NCBI GenBank assembly: GCA_034440515.1
Contig: JAWXCF010000004.1
Span: 1-17,474 of the forward strand
Length of the DNA stretch: 17,474 nucleotides
From: JAWXCF01 sp034440515
Lineage (GTDB): Bacteria; Bacteroidota; Bacteroidia; CAILMK01
Direction of reading: 5' to 3'
In this document: positions 1 to 6,255 of the stretch, one piece after another
Layout: each line of letters begins with the position of its first letter
How positions within the stretch are numbered: position 1 is the stretch's first letter
Translations under genes and position numbers: made by a program
The notes under the pieces: model-generated
What the model was told of the DNA's origin: nothing
The model's database searches: none
What the model saw: the letters and a program-made list of their open reading frames with translations, nothing else

Positions 1-60
1 GGTTATAAACTTACGACATAAAATGACACTTACAACACTGAACGAAAAAAAAAAGAACGA

Positions 61-176
61 ACCGCTAACAGCACCTACAAAAAATTGGCGATTCAGTTCT
101 CCGCTGACACATTTGCGGTTAATCAAAGTTTGGTGCTTCTAATCCCGCCCTTCGCAATTCTGCAAAACGTTATGGC
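61..176. repeat. Imperfect palindrome A, attC-like cassette boundary
   Basis: First of three related spacer elements. The left part (from 61, ACCGCTAACAGCACCTAC) and the right part (ending GTTATGG at 169-175) form long imperfect arms: CTAAC and ATTGGCGATT on the left face ATCCCGCC and GTTAT on the right. The pairing is looser than in the two later copies. It shares the block GTGCTTCTAAtCC-CGCC with the copy at 2936-3073, and the following TTAAAACGACAC (181-192) with the copy at 1174-1327. Integron attC sites have this general shape (variable imperfect palindrome, GTT at the right end), but the match to the attC consensus is partial; a REP- or MITE-like repeat is the alternative. Bases 1-21 could be the tail of an upstream gene (stop TAA at 19-21), but that is too short to call. 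Confidence 0.6.
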
Positions 177-219
177 TCATTTTAAAACGACACAGAAACC
201 ATTAAAAAATAGATACATG

Positions 220-1161
220 AAGACATCAAAATTTATCCTGACAATTTTAGTGTTGACAATTTTGGCGAGTTGCAACAGAAAATCCAGCGAAATTGACCAA
301 ACAGTTAATGCTGTAATTGGCGATATTAGTTTTATAGAAACATTTGGTCAAAAACCGACCAATGAAACTGATGAAAACAAAAGACTTCAAACACATTTAA
401 AGTATGTTGAGAAACAATTGAGAAGTAAGAACATCTCTTCACTTACGAAAAAGCAAAAAGAAAATAGACTTAAAATGCTTGACTTACTCAACGAGTATTG
501 GACTGCAGGTGTTTTTCCAAAAAATTATGATCATCCTGACAAAAGAATTCCCTGCTTCATTGACAAAAACGGAAATATTTGTGCGGTTGGTTATTTAATT
601 GAACAAACTGCTGGACGAAAAATTGCAGAAGAAATAAACTCAAATTTTAAATATGAGTATTTACTCGCAATGAACGACCAAACAGTCGACAGTTGGGTTC
701 AATCAAGCGGTCTTACAAAACAAGAGTGTGCAATGATTCAGCCAGCATACGGACCTGCACCATCTGACAATTATATTTCACCTGCCTATGGAGTATCTTC
801 TTCTTTAGTTGGCGGACTGAATTTGTCGTTAAATACAATTAACGGAATTCAAATTTCTAAAGGAGCTAACAATAAGACTGTTCCGATATTAGGACTAATT
901 GCAGGAGCAGGACAAATAACACTTGGTGCATTGAATTATCATAAAGAACAAATAACTTGGGGTGGAACTTATGTTAATCCAGCACAAAGAAACTTGTCTT
1001 TAATAAACATTGGAATTGGAACAAGTACATTGATATTAAGCAGTTGGAATTTAATAACAAACAGAAAACCAAAAGAAAAATCGTTGTCTTGGAACATTTA
1101 CAGTTTCCCGACTCAAAGCAGCAATATGGGACTTGGTTTCAGTTTGACAAAACGACTATGA
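220..1161 (+). CDS. Lipoprotein of unknown function with CAVGYL…GLT..E..MIQPAY signature
   Basis: This encodes a 313-residue predicted lipoprotein. ATG at 220 is chosen because it begins a classical lipoprotein signal (MKTSKFILTILVLTILASC, lipobox LASC, Cys19). An in-frame TTG at 85 would start inside the palindrome and put 45 odd residues before the signal. The mature protein has a charged helical stretch (about residues 50-95), then the motif RIPCFIDKNGNICAVGYLIE (110-129) and GLTKQECAMIQPAY (165-178). I recognise this combination from many uncharacterised bacterial proteins, but it has no known activity. The C-terminal third holds two hydrophobic, Gly-rich stretches near residues 216-237 and 255-275, perhaps hairpins or membrane segments. 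The gene sits alone between palindromes A and B, like a cassette. No visible promoter precedes it apart from the palindrome itself. Function unknown; probably acts in the envelope. Confidence 0.8.
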   Translation, partial: KTSKFILTILVLTILASCNRKSSEIDQTVNAVIGDISFIETFGQKPTNETDENKRLQTHLKYVEKQLRSKNISSLTKKQKENRLKMLDLLNEYWTAGVFPKNYDHPDKRIPCFIDKNGNICAVGYLIEQTAGRKIAEEINSNFKYEYLLAMNDQTVDSWVQSSGLTKQECAMIQPAYGPAPSDNYISPAYGVSSSLVGGLNLSLNTINGIQISKGANNKTVPILGLIAGAGQITLGALNYHKEQITWGGTYVNPAQRNLSLINIGIGTSTLILSSWNLITNRKPKEKSLSWNIYSFPTQSSNMGLGFSLTKRL

Positions 1162-1173
1162 AAAGAAAGCCGA

Positions 1174-1327
1174 ACCGCTACAGCACCTACCCAAAAGGCG
1201 GAGTTTTGTGTTCCAAAAACAGTTTAGTGGTTAATGGAAGCTTTGTGCTTCGTATCAAGTTTTGTGGTGCCAAACAGTTTTCGTCTCCGAAATCGCCAAC
1301 TTCTTGTAGCTGTAAACCGTTAGCGGT
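1174..1327. repeat. Imperfect palindrome B, attC-like cassette boundary
   Basis: This is the clearest of the three palindromes. The left arm, 1174-1203, starts ACCGCTACAGCACCTAC and ends GGCGGAG. The right arm, 1285-1327, starts CTCCGAAATCGCC and ends GTTAGCGGT. The outer ACCGCTA/TAGCGGT pair is perfect, CAGC/GCTG and GGCG/CGCC pair inside it, and the right arm carries roughly 13 extra bases that would bulge out. The central part (1204-1284) is about 80 bases. It fills nearly the whole gap between the lipoprotein stop (1161) and the RT start (1366). The asymmetric arms and GTTAG at the right end recall integron attC sites. The following TTAAAACGACAC (1332-1343) also follows palindrome A. Any promoter for the RT must lie inside this element or upstream of it. 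Confidence 0.75.
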
Positions 1328-1365
1328 CAGCTTAAAACGACACCCAACAAATTCAAAAATGACGA

Positions 1366-2907
1366 ATGACAAAAATTTTAGACCTTAATCATACAGACGC
1401 AAGACAATATTTCCTCAAAGAGGAAAGCTATTTCAACTTTGACCTTCCGTCATATTTTATATTTGAAAATCTTTTACAAGTTGTTTCAGTATATATCGGT
1501 GAAAATGAACTTCAAAAAAAACACTCACCAGCGGAATTTGAAGACGTAAACTATAAGTTTCTTAATAACAAGGATGGAAAATTCGCTTGGCGACCCTTTC
1601 AACTAATTCATCCAGCACTTTATGTTTCATTAGTAAATAAAATTACAAAACAAGAAAATTGGGATTTAATTGTAAAAAGGTTTGTTCAATTTCAAGCCAA
1701 TTCAAATATTAGGTGTTATAGTATTCCATTGCTGTCAGACGACCAACAATCGGACAAAGCAACTTCAATAAGTCAATGGTGGCAAGCAATTGAACAGCAA
1801 TCATTAGAGTTAGCATTAAAGTATGAATATGTTTTGCATACAGATATTGCAGATTGCTATGGTTCAATTTATACTCATTCAGTCCCTTGGGCTATTCATA
1901 CAAAGGCAACCGCAAAAAAACAGAGGCAAGACCCTAGCTTGATTGGTAACAATATTGACAAGCACTTACAAGATATGGCTTACGGTCAGACGAACGGAAT
2001 ACCCCAAGGAAGTGTTTTGATGGATTTTATTGCTGAAATGGTGCTTGGATTTGTTGACTTAGAACTTTCAGACAAAATCCACATACAAGTTTCAGACATT
2101 ATCCACATACAAGTTTCAGACAAAATCCACATACAAGTTTCAGACAAAATCCACATACAAGATTATGAAATAATAAGATATCGAGACGATTATCGAGTTT
2201 TCTCAAACAATCCACAGACAGCTGAACATATTACCAAGCTATTGACAGAAATTCTGATTGACCTTGGAATGAGATTGAACGCACAAAAAACTTTTGTATC
2301 AAACAATGTTATTACAAATTCTATAAAGTCCGATAAACTTTATTGGATGTCTTCAAAAAAAGGTGCAAAAAGTATCCAAGAACATTTATTAATTATTCAT
2401 AAGCTATCCGAAGAACACCCAAATTCGGGAAGTTTGTCAAAAGCTTTGGGTAAATTCTACAACAGAATAAAAGGGATAACTAAAACAAACCAAAATATAA
2501 ACGTCTTGGTAAGTATTTTGGTTGACATAATGTATAAGAACCCAAGAACATACCCAATTGCTTCTGCAATTCTCAGTAAACTTTTGTCGCTTATTTCAGA
2601 CAACGAAAAGAAGAAAGAAATACTTGATCTAATTTGCCGAAGGTTTGAAAAAATACCAAACACAGGACACATTCAAATTTGGCTTCAAAGACTAACTATT
2701 AAACTTTACCCAAAAAGACAATATTCAGAAAAACTTTGCAAAAAGGTAAATAATGATGCATTACAAATTTGGAATTCTGATTGGATAGAAAATGACTTAA
2801 AGACAATAATTGAGAAGACACCTATTATTGACAAAACTGTAATTGCAGACCTTGACGTAGTTATTGCAAGTGAAGAAATTGAATTATTTAAGAGCGAATA
2901 TAACTAA
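1366..2907 (+). CDS. Reverse transcriptase of the Abi/unknown-group (DRT-like) antiphage type
   Basis: The product is a 513-residue RNA-directed DNA polymerase. Visible polymerase motifs in order: motif A HTDIADCYGSIYTHSVPWAIH (start at residue 158; catalytic Asp160), motif B GIPQGSVLMDFIAE (211-224), motif C YRDD (272-275, Asp274/Asp275) and a motif D-like GMRLNAQKT (301-309). The N-terminus (KEESYFNFDLPSYF) and the YTHS-PWA-H signature are typical of the Abi/DRT ('UG') reverse transcriptases used in phage defence, not of group II intron, retron or diversity-generating RTs. Residues 320-513 look all-helical, like the HEAT-like C-terminal region of AbiK/AbiP2-type proteins. There is no fused nuclease and no partner gene beside it. 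A four-unit, 8-residue repeat (234-265) lies between motifs B and C. ATG at 1366 is chosen because it opens the conserved N-terminus. An antiphage role is inferred from family resemblance; the exact subclass cannot be decided by eye. Confidence 0.85.
   Translation: MTKILDLNHTDARQYFLKEESYFNFDLPSYFIFENLLQVVSVYIGENELQKKHSPAEFEDVNYKFLNNKDGKFAWRPFQLIHPALYVSLVNKITKQENWDLIVKRFVQFQANSNIRCYSIPLLSDDQQSDKATSISQWWQAIEQQSLELALKYEYVLHTDIADCYGSIYTHSVPWAIHTKATAKKQRQDPSLIGNNIDKHLQDMAYGQTNGIPQGSVLMDFIAEMVLGFVDLELSDKIHIQVSDIIHIQVSDKIHIQVSDKIHIQDYEIIRYRDDYRVFSNNPQTAEHITKLLTEILIDLGMRLNAQKTFVSNNVITNSIKSDKLYWMSSKKGAKSIQEHLLIIHKLSEEHPNSGSLSKALGKFYNRIKGITKTNQNINVLVSILVDIMYKNPRTYPIASAILSKLLSLISDNEKKKEILDLICRRFEKIPNTGHIQIWLQRLTIKLYPKRQYSEKLCKKVNNDALQIWNSDWIENDLKTIIEKTPIIDKTVIADLDVVIASEEIELFKSEYN
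2066..2161 (+). repeat. Four tandem 24-bp units inside the RT gene
   Basis: Four head-to-tail copies of a 24-bp unit beginning TTTCAGACAAAATCCACATA, at 2066-2089, 2090-2113, 2114-2137 and 2138-2161. Units 1, 3 and 4 are identical; unit 2 differs by AAA to ATT, changing Lys to Ile. As 24 is a multiple of three, the array keeps the frame and encodes four copies of (L/V)SDKIHIQ, residues 234-265. It sits between RT motif B and the YRDD box. Near identity points to recent slippage or unequal exchange. Confidence 0.95.
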
Positions 2908-2935
2908 GCCGAGCAGACAGCTGAATAGAAAGCCA

Positions 2936-3073
2936 GCCCATAACATCGGTTTTGCGTAATGGCGGGTTTCGTGCTAAATTCAAGTTCAGTTTTTCAATTG
3001 AACCTTAGTGTAAAATTGAAAGTTTAGTGCTTCTAAATCCGCCAACTTCACCAAGCGCCAAACCGTTGACAGC
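2936..3073. repeat. Imperfect palindrome C, attC-like cassette boundary
   Basis: The left arm (2936-2975) reads GCCCATAACATCGGTTTTGC then TGGCGGGTTTCGTGC. The right arm (3027-3073) reads GTGCTTCTAAATCCGCCAAC and ends AAACCGTTGACAGC. Read in reverse complement, the right arm gives GCTGTCAACGGTTTGGCGC… TTGGCGGATTTAGAAGCAC, pairing well with the left arm: AAC-CGGTTT, GCG, TGGCGG and GTGC all match. Again the right arm is longer by several bases. It follows the RT stop codon by 28 bases and is the last element of the array. With copies A and B it delimits two one-gene units. Confidence 0.7.
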
Positions 3074-3161
3074 ATTTGGAAACGAAACGTTCTATTTATT
3101 CAACTCAAAATATCATTCAACAAACATTAAGATTGATACAAAGACTGGAAAAGATGTTTAA
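3066..3161 (+). pseudogene. 3' remnant of an unidentified gene fused to palindrome C
   Basis: Beginning within the right end of palindrome C, one frame reads TAFGNETFYLFNSKYHSTNI then KIDTKTGKDV and stops at 3159-3161. It has no start codon of its own outside the repeat. The composition (NIKIDTKTGKDV) resembles the closing strand of a beta-propeller or similar repeat protein. It is best read as the truncated tail of a gene whose front part was lost where the palindrome array joins the chromosome. It is short, so it could be chance. Bases 3162-3208 carry many stops in all frames and nothing recognisable. Confidence 0.3.
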
Positions 3162-3208
3162 TTTCTTATTGGGAATAAATTTTTAATTCCTAACCTTTGT
3201 CAAGGTAA

Positions 3209-3916
3209 AAAATATTTAAAAATGAAAATTCTGGGACTAAGTTATTTGTTGGCGATTCTATAGTCATAGTACGCCCTAAAACTAAGACATTAACTAGGTC
3301 AAATATAGACGGTTGCTTTGCATTTTCAGGTGGGAATAGTGTTTTTAATGGATTATCACGTGGTATTACTTTTACAAGTGCCAATATTGAGAACCCCGAT
3401 GTGTTTTCATTTAAGGGTGTGTTAATTAGAAATTCAGTACAAGGAATTAATGTGTATAGAGGAAAACTTCATACTATAAGTGGAGGGACATACAATTTTA
3501 GTTTTGATTCATTGCGTGCACCTTAAGTTGGAAGACTAAATTGTGATAAATATTATGCTAAATTCCAAGAAATAACGAAGTTTGCATTGAAAGATGTAAC
3601 AGTCAATTTTAAACCTTCAGGTCAACCAGTATGTAATACTTCCTATCCACAACAAGCATATGGTTTGATATTAAATAATACTGACAATATTTATTCATTT
3701 AATGCACATCCATTTAATTCAGGAGTAAGAAATCTAACAGTAACAAATTGGGAATATACAGTAGGAAGCAGCTACAATAATTGGGGCTTTAATGTGACTG
3801 GTGTATTAGCCAAAGGAAGTGTAAGACATACTACAATAACTTGTTCTAAATTCAATGAATTGCGAACAGGGCTATTAGTTGAGGGTAATCTGGTGCGCAA
3901 TATTACAAGTAGCTGA
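3209..3916 (+). pseudogene. Degraded beta-helix-like surface protein gene
   Basis: A single frame runs from 3209 to the TGA at 3914-3916, interrupted only by a TAA at 3524-3526. The first half reads SGTKLFVGDSIVIVRPKTKT … GINVYRGKLHTISGGTYNF … SLRAP. After the stop, the same frame resumes with VGRLNCDKYYAKFQEITKFA and runs through ALKDVTVNF, LRTGLLVEGNLVRNITSS. The dense short strands, Gly/Asn turns and recurrent 'xxxVTxxN' pattern resemble right-handed parallel beta-helix proteins (surface or polysaccharide-associated), with no catalytic motif seen. There is no ATG or signal peptide at the front and an in-frame TAA at 3206 blocks extension, so the 5' end is missing. An ATG at 3587 gives a 109-residue open piece, but it begins mid-domain. 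Conclusion: a relic, probably of a secreted protein. Confidence 0.6.
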
Positions 3917-3986
3917 GCTAAATCTATTCTTTCTATATTTAGCATCAAAGCACTAAGTTTTTTATGATTTTTGCAGGCTATAAATT

Positions 3987-5027
3987 ATGACTAAGTTTTT
4001 ATTGCTGATAATATGTGGTGTATGGTGCCAACAGCTACAGGCTAAACCAGATAAGATAGAGGTTGCCGTGATAACAAAGCAATTGATGGCTGGTGAAACT
4101 CATATCTTTTACTATGCATTTGCAGATAAAGACGATATTTATATAAGTTTTAGGCAAAAAGAGGGTAGGGGTGTAGTCCTAATTAACTTAATAGAATATC
4201 CTGCTACGGTTCGCTACTCATTCAGTTCTAAAAACTCAGAGAAAGCCTATATAAAAGATGTAAAGAAGGGTATTTATCAGTTTAGTGTCACCAATACTGC
4301 CAAGCAAAGTTGTGTGATTGCTATAGATATAGATCGTCGACCAGATACGGATTATAAGCGTAACTTTAATTCAAGCGTGGCATTCCAAACGAAGTACGAT
4401 ACCAACTACGCCACTAGACAGGAGGCTTTTGTAATAAAGCAAGACACCATAGCCACAATGGTGACAGACAGAGTAACCCGAGTGCACAGTAGAACAACTC
4501 TAGACAGAGAGGAGAGCTATGAGGTAGTTACCATAATATTGCCAAATAATACCAAAATATTCAGTTACTATATAGGTGTTGGTGAAGCTGGTAAAAAAGC
4601 CTACAAGGAAGCCGTACAAAAGTTTGTGCACAGTGCGTCTAAGGCTGCTACTGTCATTCCAGAGATTGGCCCATTAGTTAGTCTAGCCATAGAGGGTGTA
4701 AATTTCTTTACGATGTCCTCAGGATCTGATAATGTGCGCTATGCGATGTTTGAATCAGAGGCAGAGCTAAAGAAATACATAGAGCCTGGCACAGAGAAGC
4801 TGCCCATACCAATGAAAGACGGCAATATAGTATCTGACCAAGGCAGGGTGACCAATGCCAAAAAATCTAACTACTACCTATACTTAAAGAATGACAATAT
4901 AAGGGATGCTATAGACGTTCAAGTGAAGATAGTTGCCATACAAATAGTTACGCAAATGGGAACCAGAACAGTGAGAGAAGCTGTAGTAACTAAAACGATA
5001 ACCCCATATATGATAGATGCTAAATAA
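3987..5027 (+). CDS. Secreted protein of unknown function
   Basis: This codes for a 346-residue protein with a clear signal peptide (MTKFLLLIICGVWCQQLQA, cut near residue 19), so it is exported to the periplasm or surface. Residues about 20-115 look like a beta-sandwich: alternating hydrophobic strands including HIFYYAFADKDDIYISF and KGIYQFSVTN, vaguely like a GOLD or pre-peptidase-C domain, but this is only a resemblance. A middle stretch near residues 205-240 is helical and hydrophobic (VIPEIGPLVSLAIEGVNFFT), followed by another strand-rich section up to the end. I do not recognise the family. Its stop codon lies inside the next gene (11-base overlap), so the two are almost certainly co-translated, and the product may work with the outer-membrane barrel encoded there. 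Confidence 0.8.
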   Translation: MTKFLLLIICGVWCQQLQAKPDKIEVAVITKQLMAGETHIFYYAFADKDDIYISFRQKEGRGVVLINLIEYPATVRYSFSSKNSEKAYIKDVKKGIYQFSVTNTAKQSCVIAIDIDRRPDTDYKRNFNSSVAFQTKYDTNYATRQEAFVIKQDTIATMVTDRVTRVHSRTTLDREESYEVVTIILPNNTKIFSYYIGVGEAGKKAYKEAVQKFVHSASKAATVIPEIGPLVSLAIEGVNFFTMSSGSDNVRYAMFESEAELKKYIEPGTEKLPIPMKDGNIVSDQGRVTNAKKSNYYLYLKNDNIRDAIDVQVKIVAIQIVTQMGTRTVREAVVTKTITPYMIDAK

Positions 5028-5781
5028 GCACCAGATAGGCTACACAATATATATAATTATACTATTGTTGCAGGCGAAGCTGGGTGTTTCTCAACGATAT
5101 GAAAAGGATAAGAATCCGCCTATTGGCGGGGTAGTAATTAGAGCTTTGTTTCCCAGTTCTGCATTTGAGACGGCTCCCTCATCTATCAACAAAAATGGCA
5201 ATATAATTAGCGTAGTAGGTACTGGTGGCTTTAGTTGGGGCGGCCTGGTCAGGAAAAATGTGTCTCAGAATGGCTTATTTTACCTAGAGTCAGGCTTAAA
5301 CTATACCCGTAGAAACTATGAAAACAGATATTCAGACAGTACTGGGGAGATAAACGTGACGGTACCACTGCGAGTAGATAACTATGAACTACCTGTAATA
5401 GGTGGGGTAATGGTTAAGTTTAACCAAAACTATTATTTAAGCTCTGGATTGGGATTTAGCTTTGATTTTTTTCCACAAAGTTTGCGTAAAAATGGAGACA
5501 GCTTATCTATAATTAGCAACAGGCGAAACTGGGTTATAGCTGGGCTAGAGGCTAGAATAGGGCTTGAATATAGAACAAACGGTAAGGGTATAATTTATCT
5601 TGGGGCAGCCTATCATAGAATGGCGACCAATGTGGCCAACAATAGGTATCAGTACACACGGGTAGATGGGCAGAAAGTTGAGACTGGTCTTCCCCTTCAA
5701 GCTCATTATTTTTCTATAGATTTAAGGTATTTTTTTACCAATTATCGTACAGAACCTGTCAACTACAACAGTCTTCCATAG
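5017..5781 (+). CDS. Outer-membrane beta-barrel protein
   Basis: A 254-residue predicted outer-membrane protein of the small porin-like beta-barrel kind common in Bacteroidota. It has an N-terminal signal peptide (hydrophobic IYIIILLLQAKLGV, cleavage near VSQ). Alternating strands typical of a barrel follow: NGLFYLESGLNYTRRNYENR, YELPVIGGVMVKFNQNYYLS, SGLGFSFDFF, WVIAGLEARIGLEYR, IIYLGAAYHRM. A strand ends in aromatic-rich HYFSIDLRYFF, with a short tail after it. The ATG at 5017 overlaps the previous gene by 11 bases, indicating translational coupling. No transport or enzymatic function can be assigned; assignment to the barrel class is firmer than any role. Confidence 0.85.
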   Translation: MLNKHQIGYTIYIIILLLQAKLGVSQRYEKDKNPPIGGVVIRALFPSSAFETAPSSINKNGNIISVVGTGGFSWGGLVRKNVSQNGLFYLESGLNYTRRNYENRYSDSTGEINVTVPLRVDNYELPVIGGVMVKFNQNYYLSSGLGFSFDFFPQSLRKNGDSLSIISNRRNWVIAGLEARIGLEYRTNGKGIIYLGAAYHRMATNVANNRYQYTRVDGQKVETGLPLQAHYFSIDLRYFFTNYRTEPVNYNSLP

Positions 5782-5808
5782 GAATTATAGCAATTATTGT
5801 ATTTATTA

Positions 5809-6207
5809 ATGGAATTATACCCAATTTTATTCTGGATTATATCACTTGGTTTGCTGGTGCAAATGCCTAAAGGTTTGCGATATTGGTTGTATCATTTGGG
5901 GGCATTTGTAGTAAGTTTATTTTTGTTAAACTTTATTTTTCCAGGTAAATCATTTATCACAGAGTTCCTGTCTATTTATATATTTAGTTTACCGTTTATT
6001 AAAATAATGGGTATTCCACTACTTATTTTTAGCATTTATGGTAGGATAGTGTTGTATAAAAAGTCAAACTACGATGTAGCTAAAGAAATGCAAATCACAC
6101 AATTGGCATACCTTAGTCTATTCGGAGGCATTTTGGGTATTATCGTGATGGTTATACAATTGTTGCAAAATTCTGAGCATAGCAATATTCCCTTGGGACT
6201 TTCTTGA
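5809..6207 (+). CDS. Small integral membrane protein of unknown function
   Basis: The product has 132 residues from ATG 5809 (MELYPILFWI…); an in-frame TTG at 5797 adds four residues and is less likely. Four hydrophobic segments are visible, roughly residues 4-18, 26-43, 48-79 and 99-120, separated by short charged loops (MPKGLRYW, LYKKSNYDVAKEMQ). This indicates an inner-membrane protein. It starts 27 bases after the beta-barrel gene on the same strand, so it may be the last gene of the 3987-6207 operon. No family recognised. Confidence 0.65.
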   Translation: MELYPILFWIISLGLLVQMPKGLRYWLYHLGAFVVSLFLLNFIFPGKSFITEFLSIYIFSLPFIKIMGIPLLIFSIYGRIVLYKKSNYDVAKEMQITQLAYLSLFGGILGIIVMVIQLLQNSEHSNIPLGLS

Positions 6208-6227
6208 ACTGATTGCCCCTGTTAATG

Positions 6228-6255
6228 TCTATATAGAGATATAAATTTATATAGA
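6228..6255. promoter_or_regulatory. Paired AT palindromes in front of the oxidoreductase gene
   Basis: TCTATATAGA (6228-6237) is a perfect 10-nt palindrome, and ATATAAATTTATAT (6239-6252) is a perfect 14-nt palindrome. The octamer TATATAGA occurs twice in direct orientation (6230-6237 and 6248-6255), the second abutting the ATG at 6256. This could be an operator or part of a promoter. AT-rich DNA makes such symmetry by chance fairly often, so the call is tentative. Confidence 0.25.

Noticed and set aside
85..219. Longer start for the lipoprotein gene at TTG 85
   Set aside because: It would translate palindrome A and bury the lipoprotein signal 45 residues inside the protein.
1044..1388. Open frame of 114 codons between the lipoprotein and the RT
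   Set aside because: It overlaps the end of the lipoprotein gene in another frame and then runs through palindrome B; the peptide has no family features.
2066..2161. Possible CRISPR array
   Set aside because: The 24-bp units are directly adjacent with no spacers and keep the reading frame of the RT.
3222..3263. Short frame MKILGLSYLLAIL that looks like a signal peptide
   Set aside because: It stops after 13 codons and lies in a different frame from the beta-helix remnant. It could be a relic joined by a frameshift, but that cannot be supported.
3917..3943. Inverted repeat GCTAAAT…ATTTAGC after the beta-helix pseudogene
   Set aside because: A 7-bp AT-rich stem with a 13-base loop and no T tract is too weak to call a terminator.
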